From contig CAMTDV010000027.1 of the NCBI GenBank assembly GCA_947069175.1, forward strand, positions 43,723,369 to 43,787,368: a stretch of DNA of 64,000 nt. The letters are read 5' to 3'. Source of the stretch: Scalesia atractyloides. Its lineage: Eukaryota > Streptophyta > Magnoliopsida > Asterales > Asteraceae. Positions 55,807 through 64,000 of this stretch are shown in pieces. The first letter of the stretch is position 1. Every line of letters starts with the position of its first letter. The translations under genes and the position numbers were made by a program. The notes beneath the pieces are model-generated. The model was not told the origin of the DNA, did not search any database, and saw only the letters and a program-made list of their open reading frames with translations.

Positions 55807-57410
55807 ATATGTACGGTTTAATAAATGCATACACATTTGGTAGTCCAACTCTTTTGGGAATAAATAGTCCTACTACGAACATACATACCTTATTACTCAA
55901 ACTTTTCCGTACAATTTACATGCTCATAAATCTATTAAACAAGTGCAAATCATAACATATATGTGGATGATTCTTTTACATACTAGTCTATGCGTACACT
56001 CATGTCTTACTACATTTAACTATGGTTTACACGTTAAATTACATCTCGTGCATACACATTCACTTAATTTCCTTTGAACACCTTACTATAATAGGCACAC
56101 CATTTTTTTAAGTTCTCAATTCATTCCATACCTTTCCCAACCCAATCTACATGTTCTTCGGCTAGATCTCTCTACTAAAAGCTTTAACCCGTTTGCCCCT
56201 GCCTTGAGGTTTCACCAGATTAACATCGAACAACCATTACAACCATTCTCAACCTAGTAATTCTGTAACTTGTAAATCCTTACTTGACTTTAATTATTCA
56301 AATATAGATAACTTAATCTAAAAATATTAGAAGTGAGATCGATAGTCACTTACATTAAGCGTCCGTATTCATGATCGCTTCCTCGCCTCCTTTTGACCCA
56401 TTTGCCTTTCGTGCTTGCGTCATCTTGACATGATGCTTATCCTTACATGTCACCGCATTTACATTCTCGCCAGCATACAAGATTCTATATATCACTTATC
56501 GTATCTAGTTCATATCTTGCATTTGGCTTTCACTTATCATTTGTAACAAGCACAAAGCATAGATTCAACAATGCGCCATTCCAAATTTGCGCAAATTTAA
56601 CATATCATCGTATAACATATAAGGATCCATCATGCATCATTCAATCCTTCTGTTCTTACAATCATATTAGGATTTTTAATCATACTATTCTCATACTCGT
56701 TGACTTTTCGGAAAAGTTAACGATCAAGTATGCGAACTTCCAACTTAGAAACATATGTCCACATCGATGTAGTCGGTTATGCTAATGGCACCATAAACAT
56801 TTCGTACCCATTTAGTGAAATACATACAACCATGTAACCACCTAGTTACATACACAAATACACAAAATCAATTTTAAACATGCTAATGCTTTCATTATCT
56901 TACAATTGACAACCATATTCAAGGTTACTAAACTTAACATAATCATAACATCGTCCTTCACGAGCAAGTTCATATATTTTTCTTTTAGCACACATTCACT
57001 TATTAATCGCAAATTAAGTAATTACTGTAACACTTGGCGAGCAACACGGATTCAAGCACAATGTAAAAGCCCCTAACACATAATCTTTTCCAAAACATAC
57101 ATTTAACCCGAATTCTTGTACGAGTTCCATCTATAACACATTCTTCAACTTAGTTTACTACTAATTACATTATTACCATATTTCATTCATATATGTCAAG
57201 TCTTTCCTAAAATTTCACATCCTAACTTTACTTAGACGTTTCATCATAGATATAATTATCATAGTCCAACCATTATCTCCTTCTAAGTCATCCATACTTG
57301 TCTTGAGAGTTTAACATTGTTTTAGGTTTGTTAGTGTTACATGATACTAAGTATATTCCTAGGTTAATCTCCATATTGTTTCATTCAGGTCACCATGATT
57401 TGTCTGTTCA
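55807..57410. other. Non-coding repeat DNA, probably LTR-derived
   Basis: No coding is seen. 56440-56800 resembles 61400-61740 (CATATAAGGAT, GTTGACTTTCxGAAAAGT, CATCATATTAGG blocks), so part is a copy of the LTR family whose start is at 62708. Confidence 0.45.
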
Positions 57411-57468
57411 TTATTATTATTATTATTATTATTACTATTACTATTACTATTACTATTACTATTACTAT

Positions 57469-57520
<52 letters not shown>

Positions 57521-57521
57521 T
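57411..57521. repeat. Compound (TTA)n/(TTACTA)n microsatellite
   Basis: About 110 bp: (ATT)n, then (ACTATT)n, then (AAT)n and (ATT)n again. The Ile/Thr-rich open frame across it is an artefact. Confidence 0.95.
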
Positions 57522-58864
57522 TACTCACTATTAATGCTTATGCCTTGATTAATGACATTGAGTTTGAACTAAGAATTTCGTTCTTTTCTGACCTTCTAAA
57601 GTCAAACCTTCCAAACCACGTCATACTTGTGCTACCATTGTTTCGTATGGAAACTTTATTCCGTCCATAACTTTCTATTTAACCTTCATAAGTCAAATAA
57701 TTTACTAACCTTATTATTTATATAAACAATGATCCGTGTCCCGGTTCATCCCGCCCCTTCATGAGCGCGTCAAAAACTAAATTGACTTCGTCCATCATGT
57801 GATGAGCTTCCACTCGTGTGCTTTTCACCAACTCTACTAGTTTCATCAAGCCAAGAGTTCAACCATTCTCATCTACAAATTAAGGGTTAGAACCTTTCAT
57901 TCAGTTTCCTTCAAACTTGGCATTTATCAAATCATCTTGTTTACATACTAACCCTTTTTAGATTATTTTAAAACATTATTTCGTTTGACCCGTCTTCAAT
58001 GAGTCAATACATGGCCGTTCCTTAACATATCATTTTCATTCGTTTGACCCGTTTATGACGGGTCACTACATAACCATTCTTTAACATACTATTTTCATTC
58101 AGATATTCATTGTATTCGGTGTTAACTCACCTATATTTCTTTCACAAATTTCTCATTTGTTTGGTATACTACATTACATACTTTGTTTCTTATGTACTAC
58201 TCTTGCATTTCATCAATTATATGCCAATTTTTGTAGTTTGACTTTTCAAGGTCAATCTGTCACTTATTACTTATTGTATACATATATTACATCATGTGAT
58301 GTACTTATTTTTAATGCAAACATACTGATAAAACACACACTTCACCGTTTTAGCATTTCATGGACAACTTTTCTTCCTCATCCATGCTTATGCCATTCTC
58401 CGGGTCGTAACCCTTCATTCACCGCAACTCTCATGATTTGACTTTTAATATGTTTCTTACAGAATTTTGTTTATGTGAAATTTAACTTCATCTCCTTTGC
58501 CATCATATTGTCATTGCACTTACTCATATAACTCGTTTGACTCCAACAATGTCAAACCATCCATACATATTTAGATTGGTTAATTTATTCTCTTTTTTTT
58601 AAACACAAACCATCCCTGGCTTGTTTGTAAATGCACCATATGTGTATATGCATCATGTTAGTCAAGTGACCTACCTTACTCGACAAGGCTATCGGTATCA
58701 CTTACTTACAAGATTTATACCTACTCTAGTAGGAGGAAGAAATACATTCCCTCCTTCACTCTTACCCATTCCCACTTATTTATGCATTCCACCATTGTTT
58801 CTTAATGTGTTTGGTTCACAGATAGTTATGGATTCAAGTCTTTTATTCTTATTTATGACTCTTA
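57522..58864. other. Non-coding repeat DNA
   Basis: Direct copies of CGTTTGACCCGT with GGGTCAxTACATxxCC occur near 57985 and 58041. No genes are seen. Confidence 0.4.
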
Positions 58865-59150
58865 TATGTTTGATCCGTATTTGCTGAAGGATTTTACCTT
58901 TCATTATTATGTTCCATTCTTATAAGCTTAATCCGTACATCAACTACGTATTCAAACTTTTCATTCGTACCTTTCTTTCATATATGTTTGATCCGTACTT
59001 ACCGAAGGATTCAAACTTTTTCATTCGTACCTTTTTTATTATATGTTTGATTCGTACTTACCTATGGATTCAAACTTTTTATTTATACTTTTCTTTCTTA
59101 TATGTTTGATCCGTACTTACATACGGATTCAAACTTTTCATTCATATAGA
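58865..59150 (+). repeat. Tandem repeats of about 55-62 bp, five units
   Basis: Each unit has TATATGTTTGATCCGTACTT, then GGATTCAAACTTTTCATTCG and TACCTTTCTTT. Units start near 58865, 58920, 58982, 59041 and 59101, with variable spacing. Confidence 0.8.
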
Positions 59151-60016
59151 ACATTTCGCATTTAATAGTCCTACAACTTTTATCCACACGTCAACCTACT
59201 TCCCAATTCTACCGGACACACCTGTGATTATTATCATGGGCTCACGGATGTCATATACTTCTTACGTACTTGTCCAGGCCCGCAATCCACATAATAGCTT
59301 TGTGCCTTTATGTAATCATCACCTTATGCCCGAAGAAATGGGTTTCAGTTCGTGCAACATCTTTAAAACCTTATCAAGATAGTATCATTGTCTTTCGTTT
59401 AACATTTACCCTCCCTGAGGAGGTTTTTTTTTTTTTTTTTTTGCACCGGTACACATATATATTAATATTGTGTACCTGGGGTCCATCTGTCTAATTACAT
59501 GTTTGGAATTCATCCTAGACCGCATCCTCGGATCATCCTCCTCAAACACTTAAACTTACCTTGTATATACAATACAGTTAGTTCTTTATAAGAATCACAC
59601 GTACTCGTCTAACATCTACAACAACATTCTAGATGAACACCACTTCTTATTCGTCCAATTTAAAATATCATTCTTACGCATACTTTTATCATTCTTCTTT
59701 TCAACATACTTAATTCATCCCAACATACTTTACTTCATACTTTTTACCATAAGGTTAATGAATCCGATAAAATTTCACATTCGTGACTTTCTAATCGCAC
59801 ATATTTACATTTCAAGATACTTTGAAATGACCCGATTAAATATATACGGCAGTGTTTTAGGGCGTCACTGGGTTTGACACCCTATACGTTGCGTCGACGA
59901 CGGCACAAAGCCGCGTCAGCGACGCCATTCCCAGCACAAAAACGCTATTGTTTTATTCAGTTTTTTAGCTTGTTCAACCCATTTCGAGTTCTGTTCAGTC
60001 AAACCTGCCCCGTGTG
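59151..60016. other. Non-coding DNA with CG-rich words
   Basis: A T run lies at 59424-59442. At 59885-59933 are GCGTCGACGACGGC and GCGTCAGCGACGCC, reminiscent of the CG-rich words of the Ath1 LTR, in a region that also ends near TTTTTAGCTTGTTC. This could be an Athila-type LTR remnant. Confidence 0.4.
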
Positions 60017-60302
60017 TGTAAGTCCCGTAAACGGATCAAACAAGTATCACTAACCTAATCAGTAGCGGAAATAATGATTAGGAATAAGAACAACTTTGAA
60101 TAAACTCAACTTGCCACCAAAAGATGTCTGATACAAGTTCTTTGATTACAACTCTCTAACCCCCTTTCATTAACCTAGCATCTCTATTTATAAGCACTAG
60201 CAAGCCCACTATTTACAATCCTAGGCCCGAAGGGACTAGGAAGCCCACAAACCAACCAAAGCCCAAAATAATCCCTAATTTTTTAGCAATCTAAGCCCAA
60301 CA
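60017..60302 (-). repeat. Cop4 3' LTR
   Basis: 286 bp, plus-strand TGTAAGTCCCG to GCCCAACA, and the same family as the Cop3 LTR (21212-21480). It has a TATTTATA box-like site at 60186 (plus strand). Confidence 0.82.
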
Positions 60303-60316
60303 ATCTCCCCCTAGGT
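60303..60316 (-). other. Cop4 polypurine tract
   Basis: The minus strand reads ACCTAGGGGGAGAT next to the LTR start TGTTGGGC. Confidence 0.82.
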
Positions 60317-61385
60317 TTACTACATTAGTCTTTCGGTTGAGCATCCACACCAGCCTTCCAGCAATAATCCCTGTTACCGCTGCGGTCCAATCTTTTGCGC
60401 AAACCTCATACAGCTCTGCAGTTCTAATTTGATGAGACACAAGAACCTGCAAGTCTTTGTCATGAAAGCTCACTAAGTCTACCACATCGTTAACTCTGAA
60501 TGCCTTCTCCTTTGTCACGATCGCAACGCTTCCAACTTTAGGGTCGTATAGCCAAAAATTGAAATTCTTGAGAATCCCGCTAGGAAATGTAGGAGAAACT
60601 GGTATAACCAATTCTTTGTCGATTGGTGGCCACATCACTGATTTGAATCTCTTTCCAGTAACGTACTTATGGTTCGGCAATCTTCATAGTCTTGAAACCA
60701 CTTTTAACTTCACATTCCAGCTTTTTGAAAAACCTCCACCCAGGTCCACGCTCGGTAGTATCATCGTCAGTATACGGAGCCCTCAACAGATCAGTCAAAG
60801 CAACCTTTGTCCATGTCTCGAATTGTGATTCCTTTGAATAATACTCACGTGTTCCATCTTGACGCACAATAATCTACATATTCTTGACGTGGTCATACAT
60901 CCAGCTGAGCACCCTGGACTTGTTTCCTACTTTGCTATAATAGCTCAACCCTAGCTCCATCACATATCTTTCTGACTGATCCGTCAGATCCTTGAGCTGA
61001 CATCAAGAGGATTTACATTGACATTCTTCATTAGAATCATTTGTTTCTTCTTCTGACTAGTGGCACGCTTTAGACTTGCAGTAAACTTCTTACGTCGGTC
61101 GCTCAGATAATCGTCCAAACCAGCTTGGCGTTCAGCAGCCAACTGTTCACCCGCAAGTCTCTCTGCTTCAGTCTCCTCAGCCATTCTTTGTTGCGCTGCA
61201 CGATGCCTGTTCTCAATGTTCAATGGACGTCTGTTGGATCACTGAATTCCCTTTCGAATTTATTCTCCAGCTTGGCCTTCAAATCAAATACCAGAGTCAT
61301 AAGCATAGTTTCATCTCCCTGCAATTGGTCAATAGGTTGATCTCTGATGTCCAAACATGTCTGCAGTGAGGCAATATGACATGGT
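60317..61385 (-). pseudogene. Cop4 accessory protein, C-terminal half (post-pol ORF)
   Basis: The minus strand has four frames in order. A segment ends LKAKLENKFEREFSDPTDVH. A coiled coil follows (61223-60984: RMAEETEAERLAGEQLAAER) ending ILMKNVNVNPLDVSS. Then comes MRQDGTREYYSKESQFETWT with LTDLLRAPYTDDD and GWRFFKKLE (60867-60667), and LKNFNFWLYDPKVGSVAIVT, VVDLVSFHDKDLQVLVSHQI and WTAAVTGIIAGRLVW (60680-60317). The last two blocks match the Cop2 C-terminal domain (YFTYLSDIKSLPYWDIKELV; KWWHYDSNTGEAVK; MWLVNCSKKDID...KIN) in order and spacing. It sits directly against the 3' LTR, as in Cop1 and Cop2. The N-terminal half and pol are missing to the right of 61385. Confidence 0.65.
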
Positions 61386-62708
61386 TCCTACAATTTCATG
61401 TCATTGTAATCACATTCTAGTTAGCATACACGATTGTACATATTAACGATTATACCAAATGCATATCTCGCATTTGACAAGGCATATTCTCAAAATCACA
61501 TCCTTTCAAACTTATATAATTCATCATATCATCCATATAATATATAAGGATGTAGTGTGTGCCATACAACTTTCTATAGTCTTACCATTGTAACAAGAAA
61601 TCTAGCATGCATTCTTATACGCAGTTGACTTTCAGAAGTCAACGTTTATCATATGAAATTTTGACATAACTTCATATGTTTGTGTCATCATATTAGGCTA
61701 TATTCATGACACTATGTACATTTCATACACATCCGTTTCTAATTATCATTAATTCACTAATCCAACTTATGGTGTACACCACCATTTAAGCATAGGGTCC
61801 TAGTTCCTAAAGCATTCTTTTACCGAATCACATCATCAATTACGTTTCACATATACTTATCAACTACACTCCTAAACTTGTTTTACTAACAAGTATATCA
61901 TTATCACTTTCTATACACGTTCAAACGTTACTTGCATATAATTTCACATATTATTGTCATTTAGACATTTCATCAAACACTTGGAGTACGTACTACCTTC
62001 TAAGCATAATGTACAAGTATTTTAAGCATGTTCTTCCCGATTCATCTCATGAACCATCACATTCATGGAAAATCACATAGTCATCATTTCTTCATTAAGT
62101 TTATCTATCATAATCTATCATATAACACCTTGTGCATCACAAAACCACAATATTACATCTACATGTTCATCATCTTCACTCTCATGCAATGGGTTTCAAT
62201 CTAAATCATCCAATAACTAAAATTTAACCATGATTCGACTTCCACATGATAGCATTAACAAGTATTCATTCTAATTTCAACCAATTTCACGGATTTATGC
62301 TAACCCACTTCATGAATAGTCACCAAATCAGAAATTTCAACTTACCATATGTTCATTAGGATGAGATGGTAAGGATTTTCATTCATGCATTGATTTGGCT
62401 TCACATCCTTGTTCAATTTCATCAATTTGTGGGGTCGTGGGGAAGAACCCTAATTATTCTTCATGTGTGTCGACACACACACAAAACACACACACAAGAT
62501 CCCTGCCCACTCTTTTAGATGCAAACTTCAATCCAATTTCCCACCTTTAGTCCCCTAGTTTGCCATTTATCACATTTACCACAAATCCTTGTATTTTATC
62601 ATAAGATCTTATAGTTCTAACTAAGTTAAATAACTTAGTTATCACCTTTCATTCCATATCTTATGAAACCATACTAATGAGTCAAACATTTGGGTTTAGG
62701 GGCGTTAC
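61386..62708 (-). repeat. Minus-strand gypsy LTR 4 start (about 1.3 kb)
   Basis: The minus-strand LTR start TGTAACGCCCCTAAACCC is at 62708, inserted in Ath2. The body resembles LTR 2 (AACTAGGGGACTAAAGGTGG, GT-rich runs at 62465-62500, GGTAAGTTGAAATTT) and breaks off against Cop4 at about 61386. Confidence 0.55.
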
Positions 62709-64000
62709 ATGCCCTCACCCACATAAGTATACTTCAAATGCTTGGGCAACACCTTCAGCTCAACAGTAGGAGGTTCAACCAACGAAGGCTTCACCTTGGT
62801 GTCAATCTTCTCGGGAAGACTTTCCACTTGGTGTGTCCAAGGTGGTCTTCCTTCCCTTACCGCCATCACCTCCATTCCCTTAGCCTCCTTATCTATGCTT
62901 CGATTTGTTTCCGATTGCAACCTGTCAAACATAAAGCACTCCTCTTTTGTGTTTTCCTCCTCGACACCCATGTCGCAAAGAGGTATACACGCATCAACAA
63001 CGTCCGCCATATAGCGTTCGACATTGATTAGAGGATCAGTTAATCCGGAAAAAACGTTTAGCCGCAACCGACGGTTACCGAAAGTCATGTCGACCGTTCC
63101 CGTTTTGCAATTTATTTGAGCATTTGATGTTGCCAAAAACTGTCGACCCAAAATAACCGTGGGTTGCTTGGTTAGGTCCAATGAAATATAATCAAGTATA
63201 AGAAAGTCCACCGGATAGTAAAAGTCCTTAACCTTGACAATTACATCCGTGACTATTCCTCGGGGTAGTTTAGGAGTTAACTCGGCTAACAATACGGTAG
63301 TGTTTGCCGCTCTAAGTGGACAAACTCGTATTGGTCATACAAACTACCCAGAAAAATACTCACACTAGCCCCAAGGTCCAAAAGTGCCCGTGTCATTTTA
63401 AATTCTCCAACTTGAACGGAGATGATAGGCGCTCCCGGATCTTGTAGCTTAGGTGGAAGTGCACCCGAAAGAAACGAACTCACATTTTCGGTTAAATCAA
63501 GTTTCTTTGGAAATTTGTTAGTTCGCTTTTGGGTAAACAAATCTTTCAAGTACTTAGCATAAGATGGAACTTGCTTGATGGCGTCCAAAAGTGGGAGGTT
63601 GATTTTAACTTGTTTATAAAGGTCCCACATTTCTTCTTGGTGGGGGCCTCTTTTATTCACCACTTTTTTGGATGGTCCCAGCAAAGCTTCGGGATAAGGG
63701 TGGTATTAACCTCCACACCGTTTTCCTTAGCTTTTGGGACTGGGACAGTCACAACAGGTGTATTTTTTTCATTTTTTAAAACATTTTCTTTTTGACCTGT
63801 TTGACCGTCAACATTTTCATCGTCGCTAAACTCTTCCACCACCCCTTCAACAAACTGAGGTGGCGGTGACATGACACCATTATCAACGACTCGACCACTA
63901 CCCAAAGAAATTTTATTAATTGGTACCTCACGTGTGTTTTTCGAGCTCGACCCTTGATGCTTTGGGTTCACGATAGTGTCACTAGGTAGCTTTCCACCAT
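62709..64000 (-). pseudogene. Ath2: Athila-like gag end and protease, cut before RT
   Basis: This minus-strand coding region enters from the right edge. Gag end (63971-63657): PKHQGSSSKNTREVPINKIS and PPPQFVEGVVEEFSDDE, the counterpart of the Ath1 block at 5753-5451. Protease (63684-62705): INLPLLDAIKQVPSYAKYLK, active site ALLDLGASVSIFLGSLYDQY, and VILGRQFLATSNAQINCKTG. The frame runs on without the Ath1 frameshift through FGNRRLRLNVFSGLTDP to PPTVELKVLPKHLKYTYVGE. That is the usual lead-in to gypsy RT, where the LTR at 62708 interrupts it. A frameshift or stop occurs near 63300 and near 63680. Unlike Ath1, this copy evidently continued into RT. Confidence 0.82.

Noticed and set aside
57395..57670. 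Ile/Thr-rich open frame resembling a membrane protein
   Set aside because: A translation of the compound (TTA)n microsatellite and flanks.

Overview
This is plant nuclear repeat DNA. There is no recognisable host gene, rRNA, tRNA or CRISPR array. Nearly everything that can be identified is decayed LTR retrotransposon, much of it nested. The evidence is tRNA primer sites, polypurine tracts, TG...CA LTR ends, 5-bp target duplications, and Ty3/gypsy and Ty1/copia gag-pol domains full of stops and frameshifts. I infer an Asteraceae-like eudicot from the style of the copia elements, with only moderate confidence. The element names below are mine.

Layout. (1) 1-13347: Gyp1, a plus-strand Tekay-like chromovirus. 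Its pol is split by Ath1 (1219-9356, minus strand), an Athila-like element with gag and protease only, two LTRs and the target duplication GGTGG. Gyp1 ends in a roughly 3-kb LTR (10297-13347). (2) 13348-16324: repeat fragments, including a solo LTR (14806-15312, duplication TTATT) and a minus-strand piece of an accessory ORF. (3) 16325-39222: Cop1, a plus-strand Sirevirus-like copia element (duplication TCTCC). Its gag is split by Cop2 (18321-32702, duplication GCTGG), whose own gag is split by Cop3, a minus-strand copia fragment (about 19813-21480). This is a three-level nest. (4) 39223-41530: non-coding DNA with a 267-bp tandem duplication. (5) 41531-47454: Cop5, a very decayed minus-strand copia element. 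(6) 47455-50628: non-coding DNA and an orphan Athila ORF1 relic. (7) 50629-62708: a cluster of minus-strand LTR sequences of one gypsy family with repeated PPT-LTR junctions, microsatellites and a copia 3' end (Cop4, 60017-61385). (8) 62709-64000: Ath2, an Athila-like gag-protease running off the right edge, cut just before its reverse transcriptase.

The most interesting content is in the copia elements. Cop1, Cop2 and Cop4 each carry, between pol and the 3' LTR, remains of one family of large accessory protein. A fourth N-terminal fragment lies at 13390-13781. These elements also fill their leaders, and in some cases LTRs and the pol-accessory spacer, with element-specific reiterated short words: CTCGTACGAG in Cop2, GCGTAATTA-like words in Cop1 and ATCCGGAAT or TCCGAGAT-like words in Cop3. 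Cop1 has lost integrase and reverse transcriptase yet keeps gag, protease and the accessory region. Ath1 also lacks reverse transcriptase. Both look non-autonomous.
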